A stretch of DNA of 64,000 nt from Rotaria socialis (taxonomy: Eukaryota; Rotifera; Eurotatoria; Philodinida; Philodinidae). The position numbers and the translations under genes are program-made. The stretch spans positions 139,295 through 203,294 of the forward strand of contig CAJNYU010000040.1 of assembly GCA_905331475.1 (NCBI GenBank), in the 5' to 3' direction. The notes below the pieces were generated by a model, which worked only from the letters and a program-made list of their open reading frames with translations, made no database searches and had not been told where the DNA came from. Below, piece by piece: positions 25,701 to 36,900 of the stretch (position 1 is the first letter of the stretch; every line of letters begins with the position of its first letter).

Positions 25701-27083
25701 ATCATTAGAAAACTATACTAATCTATTCCTATTATTTTTTACGTGCATGACAATCTTTCTTTCTAATCTCACCGATGAAGGACGAATAAATTCAATAGTA
25801 ATAGTCCGTAGATTAGATCTTGTAGTCAGTGAGGTGTAACACTGTAAAGTTGAGCTACAATCGTTGTTTGGTATGAAAATACCACTGTAAACGGCACATA
25901 TCGTATTCAAGTTTCTTCTTTTTGATAACAATTTTAACAGGGCAACTGCATGGCTTAGGATCATATGTTTCGACATTATCGATCGTGTTGGTATAACACG
26001 AACTCCGTATGTTTAGTAAGAAAAATCTTTGTTCTATTAGCTTCTGTTAATGAAGACAATATATGTAGAAAATTATTTATTATGAATATATTTGATTTTA
26101 ATACAAGACAATATGTAAGACTGTTTTTCTCCTTCTTGTTCTATCTTTCAAACGTATGTTACTAGTTCGGAAAAAAGAGGCACCCGTTATCGAATCGTGT
26201 AAGAGCGCCATCTCTATTGATTGCATAAAATTTTGGTATCATCAGATGGTATTATTAATGTTTCCAATGAGTTCTATTTCATCATCGAAAAAAAAGTGAA
26301 TAAAGTTCCTAATAAATAAAAATGATTCATGAATTAAAAATTCCAATGGTTACTTACGCATCGAATTATGTAATAAGTCAGCCAGGAAGGAAAGTAAGTA
26401 AATACATACTTACGACTCAATGATTTTTTATCGACACAATTAACAAAAATTTGTGCGTCCAACTATTTTAAAGCTCGAACTTAGAACTTTCGACTATAAT
26501 TTTAGTTTCATTATATCAATAGAAAAATTTCTTGTAGACTGTAGTTTTTATTCAATGATATTCCATTGATATTACTTGGCGATTTTACTGAATTCAATAT
26601 TTTTATTCATCTTTTATACGTACTGTTTTCTGTGTCTTTATCATCAGAGAAAAATGTCAATATTAATTTGTTTCTCAAGAATGTGAAATTTAAACATCCC
26701 TCATCACTTACAAACTTTTATATCATGAATATGGATTTTTTCTGTACCAAAGTCATAATTTAAAACATTTAGAAATGTATGGCATTCAATAAAACTTAGA
26801 GGAAAGCTTAGAAATATTCTGTAAAAATCTTTGATTTATTTTGAATTCTACGAAGAATCGTTTTACGTTATCTTGGGATCGAAGAATGATTTTAGACGCT
26901 CGATTTGCAACCGAAACTGAAAATATTTATATAAGTGCTGGAAACAAGATTTGATTATTTCCTATGTGTACATTTTAAACATTGTATCTGCAACGTAGCT
27001 CCTTTGATAAATCCAACAAGTTCATAACTATGCCAGGGGTTTTATTGTTTTATACATGTGAACAAAAATGACTCGTATTCTAG
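22759..27083. other. Intergenic, 4.3 kb, no gene supported
   Basis: AT-rich sequence following Rab27. Open frames at 22748-23014, 24589-25069, 25250-25531 (-) and 25713-25976 (-) were examined. The 25250-25531 frame ends in a convincing hydrophobic segment (WFHIVLISVLWAIIGFIL), but it does not join in phase to the upstream open frame, so no gene is called. A small palindrome (GTAAGTAAATACATACTTAC) sits at about 26393-26412. Confidence 0.4.
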
Positions 27084-27908
27084 ATGAATAACACAAAACA
27101 CATAGCACAATTACGTATAGGCACACTTAATGTTCACTTTTTTACTGATTCACAAGGACAACCAAATGTTCATCGTATTGCTCAACTTATAAAACCAATG
27201 TCGTTCGATCTGCTTGCCATGCAAGAAGTACTTCGTACTGACCATCCGTCAGCTGATACGTCTGAAAATTGTGAAAATTTTCAATTACTCTCCGATTTAC
27301 TTGAGCTACCGTACACTGAATTTTGTCATACTTCACAAGGCTTTGGTAATGGTGTTCTTTCACGAATTCCATTGAAAAACAGCGCGAAATATCGCACAGA
27401 AAAAGTTGGAGATCACAATGCACGTGGAATGCTGGCAGTACAACTCGATCATGAATTTTTCCGCGATAACAATGCTACATTGTATGTCACGCATTTAGAT
27501 CAACTTAGTGAACAAATACGTTTAGATCAGATGAATCAATTTGAAAAAAGTGTGCATGTCGAAGGTCTTCAAATGATTTTAGGTGATTTTAACTCATTGA
27601 CATTTGAAGATTATACCGATGATTATTTTAACGCTAATATTCACGATGTACGTCAACAAAATGCATGGGAAGCGCCATTCAATTTATTAACAAACAGCAT
27701 GAAAACGAACGGATATCATGATTGCTGGCGAGAAATGAATAAAGAAGCTCTTAATGATCAAGCAATCACATGTATATACAAGACACGAATTGATTATATT
27801 TGGAGAAGAGGTGAGCTAAATAATGGATGGATAATGAATGAATGTAAAATTTTTCCAAGTGAAGATGCAACTGATCACAATGGGGTTTTAGTTACTTTTA
27901 CAAAATAA
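27084..27908 (+). CDS. Endonuclease/exonuclease/phosphatase (DNase I-fold) protein, intronless
   Basis: A single exon of 274 aa with the EEP superfamily fold. Visible motifs in order: the N-terminal Asn motif (IGTLNVHFF, about 12-20), the catalytic Glu in LLAMQEVLR (about 44-52), a THLDQLSEQ strand, the metal/phosphate motif LGDFNSL, a strand with RIDYIWRR, and the C-terminal catalytic pair DATDHNGVLV. These residues are those of metal-dependent DNase I, APE1, TDP2 and inositol phosphatase relatives, so a phosphodiesterase activity on nucleic acid or a phosphorylated ligand is expected; the substrate cannot be told. No signal peptide or membrane segment is seen, so it probably acts inside the cell. 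It stands alone: no intron, unlike most neighbours. The length suits a bare catalytic domain. TDP2-like or a generic family protein are both possible. Confidence 0.88.
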   Translation: MNNTKHIAQLRIGTLNVHFFTDSQGQPNVHRIAQLIKPMSFDLLAMQEVLRTDHPSADTSENCENFQLLSDLLELPYTEFCHTSQGFGNGVLSRIPLKNSAKYRTEKVGDHNARGMLAVQLDHEFFRDNNATLYVTHLDQLSEQIRLDQMNQFEKSVHVEGLQMILGDFNSLTFEDYTDDYFNANIHDVRQQNAWEAPFNLLTNSMKTNGYHDCWREMNKEALNDQAITCIYKTRIDYIWRRGELNNGWIMNECKIFPSEDATDHNGVLVTFTK

Positions 27909-30900
27909 CTAATTAATCATTTGTAATAAATCTTCGCAAGCTTATATACATTTCTTTTAGATAAACAAGCAATAAAGCTTTACACAAAATTCAATAACTA
28001 TTTCTAGTCTATTTTATTCGAAATGAAATCAATTGAGCAATATTGTTTTAAAAAAAGAATTTATAACAAAAACTGACATTTGAGAGATTAAATAAAAGTC
28101 TGATCATGTTTATGCTAATATGCTTTTTATTGCTATTTTTTTCATAAAATACAAATAGTTGCATGTAGGAATTATGCGAATTCTAACTGGCTACTTATTT
28201 ATTTGTATTTTGACTGCTCGAAATCAAAGAAGTGTTTCAATGAATCATAGTAATATGAGAATTTTTATGGCAAAAATAATACGATTAAGAAATTTGCTCC
28301 AGATGGCTGAAAATCTTTGTTTTTTCTTGATTATTTACCGCATACAAGTATAATCTGTTATGAGTCATCGACAGGTATTGTTCTTGTTTTTCGACAGATA
28401 TGGTCAAAGGGAAACAATAAAAAACGAAGGTACTTTGATGAAAAAGGAAACGCAGTTTCAGTTGTTTCAACGTCTATATTTTTTCGACAACAAGGATTTG
28501 TGCCCTTTGGCGCTGAGAAATTAGATGGCACACAGATTGGGACCAAGGCAAAAAATTGCTTCTACAGTTTCCTGGTATGAAGAAGACTCTATTAACAGTT
28601 CAACAGATTTTCAAGCAGAACCATTATTCAACTTTTCTGAGTTTGAACACCACAGATAGTCGCAAGAATTTTGTGTAAGCATAATTAGTTGTATGTGTTC
28701 TCATAAGTCTTCGCTTGTGTGCTTGACCAGTTGTTGCAAATAAAAGCAGACATATATTCATCAGGTCTAGATTGATGCCTACTTTCGCAGCAATACTATT
28801 ATAACCATAGTTATACTGTTGTTGGAATAACGATACTTAAAACGTGCCCGCAAATGAACACATTTTCAGACCTGCTTCTGCACAGTTTCACTCGTCCGTT
28901 TTGCTACTAGAATAATATTTCGTGACGACTTAATTTCGATGTTTATATATATGTGGCAGTAGAGTTTAGAATCTAGTTGAGATTGGAATTGTTGATTATT
29001 CTATAAATGTTATGAGAGAGGGATTCATAGAAATAAAATTTTATAAGGGAGTGATATGAGCTAGTTTGATTGAGTATTTAGATTCAAAAAACACGTTTTT
29101 GTTTCCAAGATTAATTGTGTCTATCTTTCATGATCGAAGAGAGAGAAGTGTGAGAAAGATTCTGAAAAGATGTTTGTTTTAATACTCGGGACATTGATCT
29201 TTTTTCTTTCGTTCTATATTCGAAGAAAAGACAGAAAGAGAGTTTCGCTATCGTTACTTCGAAGTACGGGTCTCGAGCAGGTGGGATGGGAATGAAACGA
29301 GTTTTTATAAGGTTGAGGAAAAAATTCGTGCGCCGTATTATTTTGAGAAAGTAACAAAAAAAATTTTGATTGGAGCTTTGTCCAGCGCACGAACGTTTTC
29401 CTCAACCTAGTAATTTTATTTGCATTTTGATTTTCGAAATTGTTTTCTTCTTTTCTTTTCTTCTCTTCGCTCTCTTTTGTGCCTATTTTCTCTATCTTTA
29501 ATTAAATTTATTATTCCAATCTCAACTAAATTCTCATGTCAACTGTACCAATAACAAAATATAACATCGTTTTTCGTTAAATCTATAAATTTATATTGAA
29601 TTTTACATAGGGAATGATTAATGGTAGGAGTGCAACATTGCTATAGGAATGTTAATAAGTGATGCACGTGATTTGTAATAACTTTGTATAAGAATAATCT
29701 ATATTTTGTTGAGCAATGCAAATAAAGGTTTTGATATCATCAAAATAATGAATTAAACTACAGTTATCATTAGAGTAATAAAAATTTATTATCGATTGCC
29801 GAATAATATCAATAAAAAATAATAGAAATGTAGCATCCCGACTAGAGATATGTGCGACCACATTTTTTTGGAACCTGATCCGGTGATTCGAGTTATTCTA
29901 TTGTCTGAGGTCATTTAGAACAATGCTGGAGAATTTCTTTGTTCCACAATTAAAATACTTCTTCAATACTCGTATCTTCTGTTTCTTTCCTAAAATTGTA
30001 GCTCCTCTCCTACTCTGAAGTACGGAAGCATCGCTTTCTTTCTTTCTTTCTTTTGGTGGGTGAGTCCACATTACTATTATTATTTCGGGATCTGTACTGA
30101 ATTTGTTCGTCTCCAGTCATCACCAACTGGTCCCCAACGCACAACAAGAAGAAAGGTGAATAATTAAGTAGGTCCAATGGCGACTAAAACAAAAATAGAT
30201 AATCAGTGCAAAATATCAGCTTACCCAAACCGATATTAACGTTGAGCAATGATGTATAATAAAACTCTGAGTAGAAAGTGAGACACGACAATATAAATGT
30301 TATATCAATATTCAAGCACACAAGAACACCATCCAATCAATAGTGTCGCAACAAATAATGACTGCTCTGGACTGATTCAAACTATGCCTGTTCTGCTCTA
30401 TTTGTCGTGCTTTTATGAAATGCTGAAACAAGAGTGTTGTATTCATTCAAGCGTGCAAGCATCTGATTGCTGCGTTTCTCCGTGGATAAATTTTTGTATT
30501 GTCGTTGAAAACAAAAGTGCGCATGCTAGACTGATTGTTCGAGCACCTACATTATTTATTGACATAAACGTACATAAAAAGCGTGAAAATTATTCTGAAT
30601 CAATAAATACTTATCTAATAATAAATCAATTTATGTTTGAAATCTCTGTATTTTCTGGTGTTTCCGCTAAACTTAAATGTTTCGATCATTCTATAGTGAT
30701 CAATCTTTATTTTTTGATTTTATCACAAACTCACATAAGAAAGTTTGTTGAAAAGTGTGTGACTTTTTAGGAACTATCTGATTATTATAGGGCGTACACG
30801 AGCATTGGAAAACGTTTTTGAGTATGATCAAAGTCGTTAATAGAAGCAATACTATTTCAAGAGCTATTGAAAATCTTTTGATTGCGCCACACATAAATTT

Positions 30901-30962
30901 CATTTTATTTAAACAATAATAAAATTAGAAATTGGAGAAATAAGCAACATTCAATTCTCGAT
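27909..30962. other. Intergenic, 3 kb, no gene supported
   Basis: AT-rich. Open frames at 28159-28580 and 30297-30770 (+) were read for motifs and splice signals without success. A poly-pyrimidine tract is near 29440-29480, and a TTTC repeat near 30035-30055. Nothing else recognised. Confidence 0.4.
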
Positions 30963-32289
30963 TCAGTATAGAGTACAAGTATTCTTGTTTTGATTAAAAC
31001 GGAGACCTTTTGGGCATGATTTTATTTCCAATCGATATGCTAAAAATTTGAAAAAAACAATGATACAAGTTAAAAAACGTTTTTTATATAAACTTACATT
31101 CATTTGCTTGTGTACAATGAAAATATTTGCCTTGATCATTCATAAAACTATCAATAAATTTTCCGTCTGAGGTACATTTAAAATACTCTATCGAAAATAA
31201 AAATTGAGTCCACAGAAAAAGTCGCATCCTAATAAAATACGTACGATTCTCACATGTGGTTCCTGAGTAACCTGGTAGGCAGTTACAATATGCATGGCGT
31301 GTCGATCCAATCAAAGTTTCGTGACAATTAACACTATTCATACATGAATTACGCGTACAAAAACCAGGCGTTCCTAATGTTTTTGTTTTCTTGGAAATTT
31401 CAAAACTTATTAAAATTTGAAATTTCTTACCTCTAAATTCACAATACTCGCCTGAAGTACCTTGCCGGCATAGACATATAGATTCATAATGTCCATCTGG
31501 ATTTCGAATAGCACAAGCTCCTCCATTTTTACAACTAATTCTTTCACACAACTGAGCATCTACATAGACGACAATACAAATGCACATGAAAAACAGAAAA
31601 ACATTAACCTACCGAAAATTTGTTCGCAAAGGGTTCCACTGAAGCCACTAGGGCAATGACAGTTACCATCAACAAGATAACCTCCGTTGAAACATGTCGA
31701 TGACATAGCAGATACAGTAGCACTCGATGCGGTTGTCATAGTACTTGTTACTGTAACGAGTGAATCTATAAAAACATAAACAAATCACGTTTTTGCATTG
31801 TTTAATGTTTTCTTCATTATTATGTACCACAATTAGACGATATTGTCACTACAGGCCCTAGACGATTCTTACATAAACATGCAAATGATCCGCCGTACTC
31901 CTGTGTCTCGAGACAGGCTAGAAGATTTGGAGAAGGCATACATGCGTTCTTCCTAGGGTCAGTTCGATTACAAACGCCTAATAAGAAAAAACTAAGCAGA
32001 TATACTGCGTAATATAATTTGTTTTTGTCTTCTTACGACATTGTTGATTAATTTCTAGTCCACCATTGGGACAGGTACAAAATGCTTCGTGATTCACCTG
32101 GAAACATTCGTAGCCTTTTTTTGCTGTAAAATAACCACCTAATTTACAAGGATTATTCGCACAATCTAAGATGATAGACAATTAGAAATAGAATATTATC
32201 TTTGTTATTTTATGTCTATGCTTACTCAATGCTTTTGCAGAGAACTGTAATAGTCCTGTGAAAATAAGAATGATAATCATTAACTTCAT
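30963..32289 (-). CDS. Secreted EGF-repeat protein with C-terminal chitin-binding (peritrophin) domain
   Basis: Eight exons on the minus strand: 32289-32226, 32165-32037, 31977-31828, 31765-31613, 31559-31431, 31373-31245, 31187-31098 and 31039-30963 (921 nt, 306 aa). The protein opens with a clear signal peptide (hydrophobic IIILIFTGLLQFSA). Two Cys-rich modules follow (exons 2 and 3). A Thr/Ser-rich linker with an EGF module (GGYLVDGNCHCPSGFSGTLC) is exon 4. Two further EGF modules are in exons 5 (NGGACAIRNPDGHYESICLC) and 6 (CNCLPGYSGTTCEN). Exons 7-8 make a type-2 chitin-binding domain, with CTSDGKFID, KYFHCTQ and CPKGLRFNQNKNTC. All introns split codons after the first base, so modules can be shuffled in frame. 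Expected to be extracellular, possibly in the chitinous jaw, gut lining or egg shell matrix; that role is inference. No orthologue is recognised. Confidence 0.88.
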
Positions 32290-33989
32290 TTCGATTTAAT
32301 GCCGAAATGAATCGATCAACGATTTTTTTTATATCTCAATATCTGATATTGACAGATGGATAAAATCTATAATTTAAATTGCTGGCTATTTGTTAGGTAA
32401 GGTTAGCATATAAAAAATATTCGTATATCAAATGATTTCTAGTTTGATAATAAATATTTGATGCCAAAAAGAAAATATCTTCAATGCCATTCTTTTTTTA
32501 GTTAATTTTGATAACAAAAAAATCTCATGATTAAATACAGATGTTTTTATTTTATTATTAAGATGTCAATTTTTCTTCCCCATAGCCCAAGTAAATTACG
32601 AATGCAAATTCTCTTGAGATTCCTTTACATAATATAATGATTGAAAAACAAGACATTCTTTTTTTCAGTACTTCATTTCGTAGTCAAACGCAAAGAACAA
32701 TCGATCAATGTTGCACACTTGTTTTATCGAACACAGATGCATCCATCTGATAATTTCATGCAGAAACTCATTCGAAAATAAACTTAATTTAAAAAAGGCA
32801 AAACTATTGTTATTATATCCTTCACTGTATTATGATGTAAGTAGACTATCGTCACTTTTATTCGTTGTTCTTCTCGCTAAGATTATATTCAATCTCTCGT
32901 TTTGTAGAACATGAAAAAGAAAAAGAAAGTATACTACATTATCGTTACATCACGACACTTCATAATCATGAAACATTAGTAATCTTCATACGTTGATACC
33001 ATAACAGATGCGTGATCAACATTTAAATGAAGGACTAAATATAACACCAATATCACAGGAGACGGTTCATTCATAACAAATATTCATATTAAAAGTATTT
33101 TTCATGAGCACTTTTAGTTAAAAGTTGTCTCTTAAATTTAAAATGATAATGTTGACGAACAAGTAGCACTCATAATTCAAGGATCATGCATTTCTAAGCA
33201 GAAGTAAATGGAACCAAGAGCTGACGATTCAAAAACTAATGTCTCTAATTGAATAAATATGTCCATTACATTGTGTTTCTTTCCAATTACTTTGTTTTCT
33301 TCTCCTAGTAATATCCACGTCTACAAGTTTATTCTATTTCGCTATCGGTCCCCCTAAAAGTCTCTATATTTGGTACAAATTTGATTAAATTCATCTTTTA
33401 AGAGAAGATTACAGCTAAAGTCTTGCGAAACCTTATTTGTCATTGCTTCCTTTCATGGTACATCAGTCGATTGAAATAAGACTCATTTCATGTCTTTTTT
33501 TCCTTTTGTTTTCTTTACATGATATATTCAAGATTACCAGCTGTATTTATCTAAGACATTAGTTTATTCCAACATAACAAACTGTGCGTCGCATGCCTCA
33601 GTCGAAACCAAGAGACCCGATCAAGAAAAAACAAATCAGACTAAACTATTTATTTGGTCAATTTTATCATTGAGAAAATGTTCTTAGATTAAGAAGTAAT
33701 TAGCAAATAATCATTTTAAAACAAAAAGCAATATAATACATTAACATATGATAAACATGGTGTTTACAAGAATACTACATTTATAAATATTCATATGGCA
33801 TTTTTACAAAAAAGTCATCAGTCAGTACACATATTGCATAGCACGTTGCGTGCATAATTCTTCAAATGGCAGCAATGAATTAATGCTCACCACATATTTA
33901 TATAGTATTTGTTTTCCTGAGTAAATATCCGTTGCATGGAGAGTTAATTTGACTTAAATAATCAATGTAAAAAATTAATCTTATTAACT
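32290..33989. promoter_or_regulatory. Divergent intergenic region, EGF protein / RhoGEF
   Basis: About 1.7 kb separates the divergent start codons of the secreted EGF protein and the RhoGEF. It is AT-rich and should hold both promoters. The open frame at 32708-32914 has no family features. No element is assigned. Confidence 0.4.
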
Positions 33990-36900
33990 ATGATGAGTTT
34001 GCATAGTCGACATGAATTTCGAGAGATATATCACACTCTCGGTATGTCCCAGGTCATGTTGTTATTTCTATTAAATTATTAACTATTTTGTTTTTATTCT
34101 CTACGCTAGAACATGTCTTGCAAGAAACTTCACTTAATGTTTTATCAACAGCTGATTTGCTAAATCAACGACTTGCATTTCTAACGGGTGGTACAAGTCA
34201 TGATTGTCCAATTCTTACATTTCCCGATAATTCAAAAATTGAATTAACACAAGAAAATTATAAAAAGCTTATTTCATATTTAACTCAAATACCAACGTAA
34301 TAAATATTACGAGAGAGAAAAAATAACAATATTCCGCAGTTTACTTTATCTAGTGAAAACGAACGTCAATGCGGTTTTGTTCTCATTATTGATCGACGGT
34401 CAAATACATGGACTACTGTTAAATCTATTATCAGCTATATCGAGGTAACTAAACGTAGCTATATTTAATATGTAAAATAGAAGTCGTTTGTTTTCTATTT
34501 GCCAACCACAAGACAGAGTGTTGATAAAAATTCCTTGTTTTTTTTGTTACGTACGGAAGATTGATCTTCAATGCATACTTTCAAAAAATATCAATAGAAA
34601 TAGAAAGATTGGTTTTTTTTTTGAATACATAAATCTCATATTCTTCCTATCTTTTGATATTTCATTGTTTAATAAATACAAAAGAACGATTGCATTTTTA
34701 ATACGCATTACATCAGTTTCTAATTATTGATTAAAATCTACAAGAATTCATAGAAATAACTTCTCATCTACTTCCATACGATGCCCTACTGTCAAACACT
34801 TGAATAAAATATATAATATCTATTAATCATACGAAATAAAGTTGAGCTTCTTTTTTCTCTCTCTACAGGATTACTTTCCGTATTCAATACAATGTATTTA
34901 TCTTCTTCGGCCGAATTCCTTCATGCAACGAGCTCTATCACATGTAGCAATTCTGAATGATATAACTTGTTCATATCGTGTAGGTTTAATTAGATATTTT
35001 TGTAGTAGCTTTTTTTTTTGTTAATATTTGATTTAGCTAATTATCTGTCGGTCGTTATCGCAACTTTATGAATATGTCGATGTAAGTCAATTATCTAAAG
35101 ATTTAGGTGGTTTAATTAATTTTCGTTTATTTGAATGGATTGAACAAAGACTGGTAATTATCAGTGATCATTAAAATAAATAATGCTCTTTATTTTACTT
35201 TTTTTTTTTGTTCTTTGCAAGACTATTGAAAAATTAACTCAATCAATACATGAATTAAATGAGACATTACTTGCGTTTATTAAAGAAGTTAATGAAGTTG
35301 AATTTCCTAATAATGTTGAATCAGTCGATACAATTGCTGGTCAAAATCTAATACAAAAGAATCATATCGAACGTGAACTACAACGTATTAAAACGTAATG
35401 AATGAATAAATTAATTTTTTTTATTGCTTTGAATACATAGCTACGTATATTCATCATATAAACTGATTACTCTATAGACATTTGAAGTATTTATCATAAA
35501 CTCAATGTATGTATATGCAAACAAAAGAGAGAGAGAGAGAGATCAAAAGAAAAAGAAAAAGTGCACGTATTATATATTATTCAGCAATGTTCTCTTTTTT
35601 TTTTGCATCCTTTTTTCTTTCTTTATTCACGTACAAAAATGACTGTATCTCGATGCTGATCATCATCATCATCATCGTTTCTCTTCACAACAATTGTATT
35701 GACTCGCTCTGCGCATACTTTTGTTTCATTCTGTCCTTCTATATACATTCTAGTTTGGGTCATTCACTGTTGTGTATTATTCACCAAGAGAATAAACAGT
35801 CTTCAACCTCTCATCATAGCACAATTGACAAGCATAATGATGTGTACCATATTGTTTTATCACCAGATCAATCGGCACATGCTCGTGCTTGCATAGGGTA
35901 AGTATTAGTTGATGGGTTGTTTTTTAGGATAAACCAATCCTATTTCTAGTGCTTTAGTACATATTGATACTATCGAATCTACTCTGTCACAATTTTGGTC
36001 TATACACAAAACACATTTACATTATTGTCTTGAATTACGCCATTTTGAGCAACGTTTTAAACGGATACAAAATATTTTCTTATGCTTATACAACGAAATT
36101 TTTCAATTGCCTGATATAAATATTAGCCAATTGGCATTGAACACTTGTGGATTTGATAATTGTAATAATAACAATAACAACAATAATAATCTCCGAGAAG
36201 AGATCGATCAAACACTAATTCAAGTTGATGCACTGGCACAACAGGCAGAAGTAATAATATCTATCGATGCTATTTTCTGACATATGTGTTGCATAAAAAT
36301 ATCTAGACGATGATCAGTCATGCTACTCGATTGGCAAATGATGGCCTTGCTTTGATGATGGAACAACAGAAACAGCAATCTATACCCTATGGCAATGATT
36401 CGATTGAACCGAAACGTCAAGAACTAGAAGAGATGAAGAAAAAATTAATTGAACAAATTGATGAAAAACGGCATAGTTTAAAATTATTGAAAAAGTACAT
36501 TGATAAACTTGGATTTGTAAGACAAATTTTTATCTTTTATTTTATTTTATATATATCTATTAACTAATATATTTTTTAGATAAATGATTGGTGTGTACGT
36601 GGTAAAGATATGCTATCGATGCATTCAATCCATTTATCGAATGATAACGCTCTTCGGTCTATCGTAGAACTTGAACGCTTTTTGACCGATTTATCAATAA
36701 TGAATATCGAAGAGTTGCAACATACATCAACACCCGAACCACTTAGAGTAAGATAAATTGCATATATATATATTCATTCTATCAACTATTTACCATAATG
36801 TACTCGTGAGATTTTCAGAGAGCAAGACTTAAAACTTAGTCGGACTTCCGGCAGTGCAACATCTGCCCTTTCTCCTATCGAAGACGAGCGCGAGTATCTC

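Noticed and set aside
25250-25976. Possible two-exon membrane protein on the minus strand
   Set aside because: The downstream frame ends in a good membrane helix, but the candidate donor (CAC|GTAAAA) and acceptor (TTAG|CTTAAT) are out of phase. No family is recognised.
28159-28580. Open frames on the plus strand
   Set aside because: No motif, no consistent splice partner and stops in all frames shortly after. Could be a relic but not supportable.
30297-30770. 157-aa open frame
   Set aside because: Cys-containing but without repeat pattern, signal peptide or family likeness. No splice sites lead into it.
34297-34353. Apparent frameshift in the RhoGEF at the CGCAG acceptor
   Set aside because: Using the next acceptor (ATCTAG, exon start 34354) restores the frame, so no lesion is needed.
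35509-35753. Upstream part of an open frame beginning in a GAGA tract
   Set aside because: It is intron sequence of the RhoGEF. The true exon starts at 35754, in the phase required by the preceding exon.
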